Source of the DNA: Sphingomonadales bacterium
GTDB lineage: Bacteria; Pseudomonadota; Alphaproteobacteria; Sphingomonadales; Sphingomonadaceae
Direction of reading: 5' to 3'
DNA length: 64,000 nucleotides
NCBI GenBank assembly: GCA_027491235.1
Contig: JAIXWO010000021.1
Coordinates: 372,001-436,000, forward strand
Under the pieces are notes generated by a model, which was not told the DNA's origin, did no database searches, and saw nothing but the letters and a program-made list of their open reading frames with translations. Shown one piece after another: positions 1 through 7,276 of this stretch (its first letter is position 1; every line of letters begins with the position of its first letter). Both the position numbers and the translations under genes were made by a program.

Positions 1-1100
1 TAATAGCCCTGCGTCAGGGCGTCGCGGCTCGTCATCTTGAACTTGGGGTCATTGCGCAGATAATCGAAGAATTCACTGAGTGTGCCTTTAAAGCCCACCT
101 CTTCCTTCACCTGTTCCATGCCGGTCTTGATGCGCGTGACTTCAGCGAGGCCAAGGTTGTGGATCGTCTCTGCATCCATTGGCAGCGTCGTGGTGCTTTC
201 GATGGCCAGTTTGTAGAGCTTGTCGCCGCCCTTCATATATTTCAGGCCCGCGCCGTCGCGCGCGACGGGCAGATAGTCGGTCTTCAGATAATCACGCAGG
301 CGGCGATAGGCAGGGTAGATGCCCTGTTCGATGGTGGCGCGGTAATCCGCTGAGAAACGCGCCTTATCCTCCGGCGAGAAGTTGGCCGGGAAGTTCAGCA
401 CCGGCGCGAAATAAGGCGACTCTTCCGTCTTCTGCGCCAACTGCGCATCCAACTGACCAATAACATTGTTGATCGTCATCTTGGTTTCGACAACGCCGGA
501 CTTCGCCCCTTCGCGGAAGCGGCCAACGGCGCGGTCGAGGAAGATGATGAATTCGCGGTGGCGCTTCAGGGCATTGTCATAGTCCTGCACGGTGGCGAAC
601 GGCGCGCCGCCCTTTCCGCTGGAAAAGGTCGGGTAAAAAGTGTGGAAGCCGAAAAAGTGATTGAGCGGGCGGACAACGTTCAGCTTCAAAATGTCAGGCC
701 GGAAGGAAATGGCGGCCTGTTCGGTCTGCCATTTGAACACATCATAAGCGATCTGGTCGGTCGGGCTGAGCTGCGCCCGGTCAATCTTCTTCAGCCGCGC
801 CATGTCACTGGCGTTCGCACGCTTTTCAGCGGCATAATAGGCATCGGTGATGAAGTCCCCAAAGCGGTCGGCAAAGCGCGTGTCGCCTCGGAAAATGGCA
901 AAGAGCGGGTTGCGCCGCAAAGAGCCTTCATCGCTGTCTTCAAACAGCTTGTGCAGATCGCGCGTCGCCTGATTTTGGGACGGTGCAGCCGCCACCGGGC
1001 CGGGGCCGACCGGCGCTGACATCTGGGCAGAAGCGGGGGCCGCCATGAGGGCGAGCGGCGAAAGTGTGGCGGCAAGAAACAGAGAAATGGAACGGCGCAT
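1..1100 (-). CDS. DUF885 family exported protein, partial (3' end off window)
   Basis: This reverse-strand frame is open from an ATG at 1100 to the left edge, about 366 codons without a stop. The N-terminus looks like a cleavable signal peptide (MRRSISLFLAATLSPLALMA, then an APASAQ cleavage region), so the product is probably periplasmic. The following sequence (DLHKLFEDSDEGSLRRNP, later IYPAYRRLRDYL and KGGDKLYK) has the character of the DUF885 family, which are alpha-helical proteins related to metallopeptidases. The catalytic HExxH-like part would lie beyond the edge, so activity cannot be judged. The substrate is unknown. Confidence 0.82.
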   Translation of the reverse strand, partial: MRRSISLFLAATLSPLALMAAPASAQMSAPVGPGPVAAAPSQNQATRDLHKLFEDSDEGSLRRNPLFAIFRGDTRFADRFGDFITDAYYAAEKRANASDMARLKKIDRAQLSPTDQIAYDVFKWQTEQAAISFRPDILKLNVVRPLNHFFGFHTFYPTFSSGKGGAPFATVQDYDNALKRHREFIIFLDRAVGRFREGAKSGVVETKMTINNVIGQLDAQLAQKTEESPYFAPVLNFPANFSPEDKARFSADYRATIEQGIYPAYRRLRDYLKTDYLPVARDGAGLKYMKGGDKLYKLAIESTTTLPMDAETIHNLGLAEVTRIKTGMEQVKEEVGFKGTLSEFFDYLRNDPKFKMTSRDALTQGY

Positions 1101-1435
1101 GAAACGCTCCCCTAAGACGGATGATGCCGCCGGTCCTATCAGGCGTGTCGGCGTCACTCCACCCTGTTCGACCAAAGCCATGTTGATATCGACCAAGGGC
1201 GCAGAAAAAAGTGGCCCGGACCTCCACAGAGATCCGGGCCGTCGCCCCTGTGCGAAGGACGACAGGTGTAACGCCAACAGGGAACACACGTCACATCAAT
1301 ACGCGAGCGGTGACGCGAGAGCCCTTATCGGGGAGTCGCGCTGAACGGACCCGGAATGGAGTTGTCAGCAATCCGAAAGGCACGTTTATCTGCCGTTCAG
1401 GATGACGTCATGGTTGCAGCGGTGACGCGGCGACG
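1101..1435. other. Intergenic region, 335 bp, with one terminator
   Basis: No convincing gene lies here. The only clear element is a strong hairpin with a T-run on the reverse strand (1205-1240). The remaining sequence between it and 1100 must contain the promoter of the DUF885 gene, but I see no clear -35/-10 pair. Open frames crossing the region have no ribosome binding site and no recognisable protein character. Confidence 0.5.
1205..1240 (-). terminator. Intrinsic terminator, reverse strand
   Basis: Perfect 8-bp arms (1213-1220 GGCCCGGA and 1233-1240 TCCGGGCC) enclose a 12-nt loop. Read on the reverse strand, the hairpin is followed within 2 nt by six T residues (1210-1205). It lies about 195 bp downstream of the stop of the 2OG oxygenase gene, so it either ends a long 3' UTR or a small transcript. 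Confidence 0.7.
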
Positions 1436-2104
1436 TCAGATCCAGAATTTCTCCCGGAACCATTTGGTCACGATGTATTTCGTCCCCGCGTGGATCGGCA
1501 GACCGGCATGGAGGGTCGCCGGATTGGGCGTGCCATCGGCCTGCATATTGTTCCACAGGACGAGCATCGCCCGCCGCGGCGTGACGGTCAGGCCCGCAAT
1601 GGGAAATTCGGTTTCCCCGCCCGATGCGGGTTCATTGAGGTAGACCATCGCGGTCCAGCTGCGCTGCCCGCCCTGTTTGGCCATATCCTCCCAATAGGCG
1701 CTGTTCTTGAAGAAGTGGTCGTGATGCGCCTTGAACTGCTGGCCGATTTCATAAACCTGGCCCTGCAGCGTTTCCCCATGGCGCGGATCAATGCCCATCA
1801 GCGTGCAGATGCGGCCTTCGATCTTTTCGACGAGCGGATCATAAGGAGACAAGTTGCAGCTGTCGCTGGTCCGGAAGTCCGGATCCGGATGTTTGGCAAG
1901 CAGGCCCGATGGCTGACGCCCCTTGTCGATCAAGGCTATCAACTCTTCGCACTCGGTGGGCGACATGAAATCCTGCACGCAATACAGTGCGAGATTATTC
2001 TGTTCGACAATCTGCGCGCGTCCCGAGGCTTTGAGCTTGCGCGTCACGATCCGACCAAGATCGGCCAGCCGTTCCTCAGATGATTTGAGCTTGATCTTGG
2101 CCAT
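1436..2104 (-). CDS. 2OG-Fe(II) oxygenase, prolyl 4-hydroxylase-like
   Basis: The 222-residue product matches the catalytic domain of the prolyl 4-hydroxylase superfamily, non-haem iron enzymes that couple 2-oxoglutarate decarboxylation to hydroxylation. The facial triad is visible: H127 and D129 in FKAHHDHF, and the distal H199 in LHAGLPIHAGTKY. K209 is placed to bind the 2-oxoglutarate carboxylate. There is no signal peptide, so it is cytosolic. A GGAG sequence lies about 8 nt before the ATG. It starts 12 nt after the amidohydrolase gene and is probably co-transcribed with it. The substrate (protein prolyl or a small molecule) cannot be read from sequence. Confidence 0.85.
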   Translation of the reverse strand: MAKIKLKSSEERLADLGRIVTRKLKASGRAQIVEQNNLALYCVQDFMSPTECEELIALIDKGRQPSGLLAKHPDPDFRTSDSCNLSPYDPLVEKIEGRICTLMGIDPRHGETLQGQVYEIGQQFKAHHDHFFKNSAYWEDMAKQGGQRSWTAMVYLNEPASGGETEFPIAGLTVTPRRAMLVLWNNMQADGTPNPATLHAGLPIHAGTKYIVTKWFREKFWI

Positions 2105-2116
2105 GCGGCTGCTCCG

Positions 2117-3388
2117 TCAGTCGATGATGCGGCCACGGGCCATCACAAAGCCGACCTTTTCGAGGCTGCGGACATCCGTCAACGGATCACCGTCGACCGC
2201 AATGATATCCGCGGAATAGCCGGGCGCGATTCTGCCAATCTCATTTTCCTTATCGAGCAGCTTGGCCGCGACCGTCGTCGCACTGGCCAGCGCCTCACGC
2301 GGGGTCATGCCGCCCCAATCGACCATCAGCGCAAACTCGCCTGCATTACGGCCATGTTCAAACACGCCCGCATCGGTCCCAAAGGCGATGGTTACGCCTT
2401 CGGCCTTGGCGAGCTTCAGCGCCTTGCCGGCCTGTGCGACGGCTTCGCGCCCCTTGGCCTCAACTGTCGGCGTATAGATGCCCTTGCCGAGCCGTTCCTT
2501 CACGCCATTCAGCGCCATCAGCGTCGGCACCATCGCCATGCCGCTCGCCTTCATCGCCTTGACCGCCGCTGCATCGGCAAAGGTGCCATGGTCGGCGGTG
2601 TCGATGCCGGCCTTCGCCGCCGATTCAACGCCGCGCGCGCCATGCGCGTGCGCCGCCACCCGCAGGCCGAGGCTGTGGGCTGTATCAGCAATCGCCTTCA
2701 GTTCCGGATCGGTGAAATGCTGGCCAAGGCCGCGCCCCTGCTGCGACAAGACGCCGCCGGTGGCGGTGATCTTGATGACGTCAGCACCATTCTTGGACGC
2801 TTCCCGCACGCGCGCGGCGCACTGGTCCGGCCCTGTGCAGGTGTTCTTGCCGTCGAGCGCGGCGTTCACCTCCGGGCGGAAGCCAGACACGTCGCCATGC
2901 CCGCCGATGATCGAGATCGCCGTGCCTGCTGCGACAACGCGCGGGCCGGGGATGAGGCCCTTGGCCGTCGCATCCCGCAGCGCAAAGCCACCGCGCGGGG
3001 CCGACCCCAGATCGCGCACCGTCGTGAAGCCCGCTTTGACCGTGGTCAGCGCATTCTTCGCGCCGACCAGCGCCAGATAATCGTCCGTCACAATCGTTTC
3101 GTCACGAAAGTCCCCACCGGGGTCGCTCTCCAGATGGACGTGCATATCGATCAGGCCGGGCAGCACCGTCTTCGTCTTCAGATCGACGACGCGCGCACCC
3201 GCCGGGGCCGCTGCATAGCCATCGGCAATCGAGACGATCTTGCCATCGGTGACGGTGATGGTGGCGGGGCCAGAGGCGGGTTTGGCCGCATCCGTGATCA
3301 CGCGCCCCGCATGAAGGACGACCGTTTCCGCCTGCGCCGCGCCGGATAAAGCCGTTGCCGCCATCATCGCGCCAAGAAAGACTCGCAT
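2117..3388 (-). CDS. Exported amidohydrolase (imidazolonepropionase-like)
   Basis: This is a metal-dependent hydrolase of the amidohydrolase superfamily, 423 residues from the chosen start. The first metal site HxH is present (H83, H85 in LIDMHVHLES). The candidate carboxylated lysine is in DVIKITATGGV, and the later His and Asp ligands are in AAHAHG, DHGTF and FGTDAG. I chose the ATG at 3388 because AGGAG precedes it and it gives a clean signal peptide ending AAQA; the upstream in-frame ATG lacks both. The protein is likely periplasmic. Relatives include dipeptidases and imidazolonepropionase-like proteins of unknown substrate. Confidence 0.85.
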   Translation of the reverse strand: MRVFLGAMMAATALSGAAQAETVVLHAGRVITDAAKPASGPATITVTDGKIVSIADGYAAAPAGARVVDLKTKTVLPGLIDMHVHLESDPGGDFRDETIVTDDYLALVGAKNALTTVKAGFTTVRDLGSAPRGGFALRDATAKGLIPGPRVVAAGTAISIIGGHGDVSGFRPEVNAALDGKNTCTGPDQCAARVREASKNGADVIKITATGGVLSQQGRGLGQHFTDPELKAIADTAHSLGLRVAAHAHGARGVESAAKAGIDTADHGTFADAAAVKAMKASGMAMVPTLMALNGVKERLGKGIYTPTVEAKGREAVAQAGKALKLAKAEGVTIAFGTDAGVFEHGRNAGEFALMVDWGGMTPREALASATTVAAKLLDKENEIGRIAPGYSADIIAVDGDPLTDVRSLEKVGFVMARGRIID

Positions 3389-3455
3389 CACATTCTCCTG
3401 TTCATCTTTGCGCTTCATTTGCGCAGGCGACGGGCCGCATGCAAGCGGCAATCGG

Positions 3456-3749
3456 TCAATGCGTCTCCACCGTCAGCGCTTCAATCTCAATGACGGTCCG
3501 ATCCCCGTCAACGCGCGTGCCCGTCACGGCAATGTCGGCGACCAAATGACCGGGCAGATCAAATTCATGGTCCGGCAGCATCGCGGCGATCTCGTCGGCG
3601 CGGGCGGGGCCGACCGAGAGCGAAACCCAATGGCGGGCGCCGGTGAAGGTGACGCTGGCCCAGGGGCGTTCGCGCGATTCAGGAATTTCAGCCGGCGTTG
3701 CGAGTTTCAGGAGGCCGTTGGTCAGCGCGCGATGGGCATTTGCAATCAT
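3456..3749 (-). CDS. Conserved-looking hypothetical protein, 97 aa
   Basis: I do not recognise a named family. The product is a soluble alpha/beta protein with no signal peptide or membrane segment. Its ATG overlaps the stop codon of the 64-aa gene upstream (ATGA, 3746-3749), so the two are translationally coupled and very likely act together. The second half is rich in beta-strand-forming residues ending in VIEIEALTVET. The pair is divergent from the S24 repressor across an operator-like region, suggesting common control. Function unknown. Confidence 0.7.
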   Translation of the reverse strand: MIANAHRALTNGLLKLATPAEIPESRERPWASVTFTGARHWVSLSVGPARADEIAAMLPDHEFDLPGHLVADIAVTGTRVDGDRTVIEIEALTVETH

Positions 3750-3940
3750 GGGCGGGCCTCCGTTTCGGCGTCTTGTGTGGCGATGAAATCCCGCACGCGG
3801 CGGATGAGGGTGGCGCGCATTTCGCGACCGGCGCGGACGTCGAAAACGAGCTTTGGGTCGCGCGCGGCCAGTCGCCCGAACCGCGCCGGTCGCATCCCCG
3901 TCCGCCGCAGGAAAAGCTCAATTTCGCGTCGAATATTCAC
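3746..3940 (-). CDS. Small helical, HTH-like protein, 64 aa
   Basis: I start this gene at the GTG at 3940, because GGGAG lies 8 nt upstream and the protein begins VNIRREIELFLRRTGM. The open frame extends further upstream, but that part is low-complexity and crosses the operator region. The product is basic and helical, with a pattern (FLRRTGMRPARFGRLAARDPKLVFDVRAGRE) resembling the five-helix fold of lambda-repressor-like domains. Its stop overlaps the next ATG. It may be a DNA-binding partner or antagonist of the divergent S24 regulator; this is inference from position. Confidence 0.65.
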   Translation of the reverse strand: MNIRREIELFLRRTGMRPARFGRLAARDPKLVFDVRAGREMRATLIRRVRDFIATQDAETEARP

Positions 3941-3974
3941 CTTTTGTTCTCCCTCGTCTTTCCATCGAGTCGCG

Positions 3975-4025
3975 TTAGGATTTTTCCTTTTTTCACCGCC
4001 AAATCCTACTTGTCTAGGATTTTTC
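3975..4025. promoter_or_regulatory. Candidate S24 repressor operator
   Basis: The region between two divergent starts holds the word TAGGATTTTTC twice (3976-3986 and 4015-4025), 39 bp apart. An inverted copy, AAATCCTA at 4001-4008, forms with 4015-4022 an interrupted palindrome with 8-bp arms and a 6-bp spacer. The second copy ends 18 bp before the ATG of the S24 regulator. Such spacing fits an autoregulatory operator also controlling the divergent 64-aa/97-aa pair. The TAGGAT words could also serve as -10 elements. Confidence 0.6.
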
Positions 4026-4043
4026 TTATCGGTATGAACGCGC

Positions 4044-4691
4044 ATGGAAAATGTGCGCGACACGCTGGATCGGCTGATTCGGGACCGGGGGGAGGACTAT
4101 GCCGCCTTGTCGCGGCTGATTGGGCGCAACCCCGCTTATATCCAGCAATTCATCCGTCGCGGCAGCCCGCGCAAGCTGGCCGAAGACGACCGGAAATTGC
4201 TCGCACGCTATCTCGGCGTCGACGAATCGCTGCTGGGTGGGCCGGTGGCGGCCCCTGTTGCAGGTGATCTGATTTCGGTGCCGCGTCTGGCGGTGGAGGC
4301 CTCTGCAGGCCCCGGCGCATTGGCCAGTCGCGAAGAAACGATTTCCCGCTTCGGCTTTGACGCCCGCTGGCTGCGCGGCGTCGCCTCTGCCCCGCAAAAT
4401 GTCTCGGCCATTGCGGTGCGCGGCGAGTCGATGTTGCCAACCTTGTCTGAAGGCGATGAAATTCTGGTCGACCGGGGCGATGCGGCAGACCGGCTGCGCG
4501 ACGGGATTTATGTCCTTCGGGTGGAAGAGGCGCTGCTCGTGAAGCGGATTGCGCTCAACCCGGCAGGCTTAGGCGGGCGGCGCCTGTCGATCCGCAGCGA
4601 CAACCCGGCCTACCCCGATTGGGAAGACTGCGACCCGGCGGCAGTGGAGATCATCGGCCGCGTCATCTGGGTCGGCAGGCGGATGGCGTGA
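4044..4691 (+). CDS. S24 family LexA/CI-like transcriptional regulator
   Basis: The 215-residue protein combines an N-terminal helix-turn-helix-like segment (residues 1-65, including LSRLIGRNPAYIQQFIRRG) with a C-terminal S24/S26 self-cleaving peptidase domain. The Ser/Lys dyad is visible as S129 in RGESMLPTL and K167 in ALLVKRI. Proteins of this type repress transcription until autocleavage or release. It is divergent from a small-protein pair and has palindromic repeats directly upstream, so autoregulation is likely. No phage structural genes are nearby, so it is more likely a chromosomal regulator than a prophage repressor. The inducer is unknown. Confidence 0.85.
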   Translation: MENVRDTLDRLIRDRGEDYAALSRLIGRNPAYIQQFIRRGSPRKLAEDDRKLLARYLGVDESLLGGPVAAPVAGDLISVPRLAVEASAGPGALASREETISRFGFDARWLRGVASAPQNVSAIAVRGESMLPTLSEGDEILVDRGDAADRLRDGIYVLRVEEALLVKRIALNPAGLGGRRLSIRSDNPAYPDWEDCDPAAVEIIGRVIWVGRRMA

Positions 4692-4700
4692 GACGCGCGC

Positions 4701-4877
4701 TTAGCGTTTCCGGTCAAAAACCCAAAAGGCGACGGCGAAGGCAACGCCAAGTCCAGACCCCACAAGCAAGCCAAGGGTCGACTGGTGATAGACGACACCG
4801 ATGATGGCACCTGCGAGGATGGAGAGGGCCAGCGGCCCACCGGCTGCGCGGGGATCAGATTTCTTTGGTTCGGTCAT
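4701..4877 (-). CDS. Small membrane protein, 58 aa
   Basis: Starting at the ATG at 4877 (AGAGG 7 nt upstream), the product has a short charged N-terminus (MTEPKKSDPRAAGG) followed by two hydrophobic segments, ALSILAGAIIGVVYH and LGLLVGSGLGVAFAVAFWVF, and ends in DRKR. This indicates a two-helix inner-membrane protein. I do not recognise a named family. It is convergent with the S24 regulator, whose stop is 9 nt away. An upstream ATG at 4883 sits too close to the ribosome binding site. Confidence 0.65.
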   Translation of the reverse strand: MTEPKKSDPRAAGGPLALSILAGAIIGVVYHQSTLGLLVGSGLGVAFAVAFWVFDRKR

Positions 4878-5042
4878 GGGCATCCTCTGCCACTGCCCGC
4901 CGGAAAACGCCACCCCGCCCATTGGGGCAATGCCCTTTAAGACATGGTGAATGCTTCCTTCACTGCATTTGGGCACGGCCCGCAAAGGGCTGGCCCATAA
5001 AGGGTTTTGTTCGCATTTTGTCGAACAGGAGCCGTCTGCCGC

Positions 5043-5246
5043 ATGTCCAGCTTTTTTGTCGATCGCGCCGGGGCAGACCTCGCTGCCGAATTCATGGCGC
5101 TGTTTGGCAAAGAAGCCTCAAGCGAAGCCGCAGGGCGCGCCCGCCGGTCCCGCGATCATGGCAATGTCATCGGCTATTGCCGCTGGCGGCAGGTGGAACG
5201 GCTGATCAGCGCGCTGGAAAATGAGATTGGCGCCACCCGCCATTAA
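5043..5246 (+). CDS. Hypothetical protein, 67 aa
   Basis: This short forward gene starts at ATG 5043 with AGGAG 13 nt upstream. The product, MSSFFVDRAGADLAAEFMAL onward, is soluble and ends in an amphipathic helix (WRQVERLISALENEIGATRH). I do not recognise the family. Codon use resembles neighbouring genes and no competing gene overlaps it, which supports a real gene. Nothing in the context indicates a function. Confidence 0.55.
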   Translation: MSSFFVDRAGADLAAEFMALFGKEASSEAAGRARRSRDHGNVIGYCRWRQVERLISALENEIGATRH

Positions 5247-5332
5247 GGGCTTCTCACAGGCTTCTTAATTTATGTGAGGCGCCGCCGAAGGGAGCGCTTT
5301 CGCTCCGTCCTAGGACGCGATAGAGCAGGGGG

Positions 5333-7276
5333 ATGAAGTCCGGCCTCCTGTGTCGTGTCGCGCCCGTCGCCCTGACCGTAGCGCTGGCCGTTGCCGCCCC
5401 TGTTCACGCACAGGGAGCGCCCGCGCCTGCCGCGCCGATGCCGGCCACAGACACGCCGCTGGACCCGGAATCCCCCATGGCAGAGATGCCGGATATCGGA
5501 GTGGAATGGCCCGATCTGCCTGCCGAGGAAGCCGGGGAGCAAGCCGCCGGTATCGACAGCGCCGATGAACAGGGCCGTCGCTACTCCGTCAACCTGGCCG
5601 GCGTGCCCACGGCGTCCGAAAACCAGATCGCGCAACGATTTGATGCTCTGTCGGCACTGAAGACCGGGGACAGCAAGCCCGCCAACGTCGCCCAGATTGA
5701 CCGCCGCGCGCGCGATGATGCTGCCTTGCTGGCCGAACTTCTGCGCGCCGACGGCTATTATGACGCGCGCGTCGACTCCGATATTGAAGCCATTGACGAC
5801 CGCATTGCCGTCACCCTCACCATCGAGCCGGGGCCACTTTACACCTTTGGCGACATCCGCGTGTCGGGCCTGGATGAGACCGGCAACCTAAGGGAGGCGT
5901 TCAACGTCAACGTGCAGGACAGCGTGGACGCCGATGATGTGACGCTTGCTGAAACGACGCTGAAAGCCAAACTCGCCAATGACGGCTATCCCTTTGCCAA
6001 GGTGACAGCACCGGATGTCGTGGTGGATCATGACACGCGAACCGCATCGATGGAGGTGCATGTTGAAACCGGCGGTAAGCGCAATTTCGGGCAGATTCTG
6101 ACGCGCGGCGACAAACTGCCTTTTGATGCGAAACATATCGGCCGCATCGCGCGCTTCAAGTCGGGCGAACCCTATAATCAGGCCGACATCGATGACCTGA
6201 AGCGGGCCTTGATCGCAACCGGCCTGCTGTCCTCGGTTGATGTCAGCCCCGTTGAAACGGGCGACCCGCAGACCGCGAACATTTCTGTCACCATGACGCC
6301 CGCCCCCGTGCGGACGATTGCGGCAGAAGCGGGCTATGGCACCGGCGAAGGGTTTCGCGTGTCGGCCAGTTGGACACACCGCAACCTGCTCAAGCCCGAA
6401 GGCGCTGTCATGCTGCGGGGGGTCATCGGCACGCGCGAACAAACTTTAGGCGCTTCCCTGCGCCAGTCCAATTGGCGGCGGCGGGACTGGGTATTGAACG
6501 CCCGGGTGGCGGCCAGCAATATCGTCCAGACCGCTTATGCCGCCCGCACGCTTGAGATTGCCGCCAACCTCGAACGCCAGACCAACATCATCTGGCAGAA
6601 GGATTGGATCTGGAGCGTCGGCGCCGAACTGCTCGCATCGGACGAACGCGACATCGTGGCGCGCGGCGGCGCGCGGCAAACCTATTTTATCGGCGCCCTG
6701 CCCGGGACGCTGGCCTATGACGGATCGGACGATCTGCTGGACCCGACGCGCGGTTTCCGGCTGAGCGGGCGCATCTCCCCGGAAGGGTCACTTCAGGGTG
6801 GGTTCAACGGCTATGTCCGCACCCAGATCGATAGCAGCGCCTATCTGCCCTTGGGCGAAAAGCTTGTCCTTGCCGGGCGCGCCAGATTGGGGTCCATCTC
6901 CGGTACTGCCCTCAACAATATCGCGCCGTCGCGCCGCTTTTATGCCGGCGGCGGCGGATCGATACGCGGCTTTAGCTATCAGGATATCGGCCCACGCGAT
7001 GCCTTTGGGGACCCCGTTGGCGGGCGCAGTCTGGCCGAATTTTCGCTGGAGGCGCGCCTGCGCTTTGGCGCCTTTGGCGTCGTCCCCTTTGTTGATGCCG
7101 GCAACATCTACACCGAAAGCCTGCCGCGTCTCGACAAAATGCGCATCGGCGCAGGGCTTGGCGGGCGCTATTATTCCAGCTTCGGCCCGATCCGCATCGA
7201 CATTGGCACGCCCATCAACCGGCGCACAGGCGAGGCGCGAGTCACCGTGTTTGTCTCCTTGGGTCAGGCGTTTTGA
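5333..7276 (+). CDS. tamA: TamA-like Omp85 outer membrane assembly protein
   Basis: The 647-residue protein has a signal peptide (cleavage near AAPVHA-Q), a low-complexity Pro/Ala linker, POTRA-like repeats from about residue 80 to 320, and a C-terminal beta-barrel ending in phenylalanine. The Omp85 signature is visible in the barrel as GGGGSIRGFSYQDIGP. It is shorter than BamA (which has five POTRAs) and is followed directly by tamB with a 1-nt overlap, so TamA is the better call. TamA works with inner-membrane-anchored TamB in outer membrane protein insertion and envelope lipid homeostasis. Confidence 0.92.
   Translation: MKSGLLCRVAPVALTVALAVAAPVHAQGAPAPAAPMPATDTPLDPESPMAEMPDIGVEWPDLPAEEAGEQAAGIDSADEQGRRYSVNLAGVPTASENQIAQRFDALSALKTGDSKPANVAQIDRRARDDAALLAELLRADGYYDARVDSDIEAIDDRIAVTLTIEPGPLYTFGDIRVSGLDETGNLREAFNVNVQDSVDADDVTLAETTLKAKLANDGYPFAKVTAPDVVVDHDTRTASMEVHVETGGKRNFGQILTRGDKLPFDAKHIGRIARFKSGEPYNQADIDDLKRALIATGLLSSVDVSPVETGDPQTANISVTMTPAPVRTIAAEAGYGTGEGFRVSASWTHRNLLKPEGAVMLRGVIGTREQTLGASLRQSNWRRRDWVLNARVAASNIVQTAYAARTLEIAANLERQTNIIWQKDWIWSVGAELLASDERDIVARGGARQTYFIGALPGTLAYDGSDDLLDPTRGFRLSGRISPEGSLQGGFNGYVRTQIDSSAYLPLGEKLVLAGRARLGSISGTALNNIAPSRRFYAGGGGSIRGFSYQDIGPRDAFGDPVGGRSLAEFSLEARLRFGAFGVVPFVDAGNIYTESLPRLDKMRIGAGLGGRYYSSFGPIRIDIGTPINRRTGEARVTVFVSLGQAF

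Noticed and set aside
2354-3349. 331-codon forward open frame
   Set aside because: It is antisense to the amidohydrolase gene, Arg/Ala-rich as shadow frames in GC-rich DNA are, and has no family character.
4044-4691. Prophage repressor
   Set aside because: No integrase, attachment site or phage structural genes are nearby; base composition and neighbours are chromosomal.
5333-7276. BamA
   Set aside because: Fewer POTRA-like repeats, shorter length and the directly overlapping tamB favour TamA.
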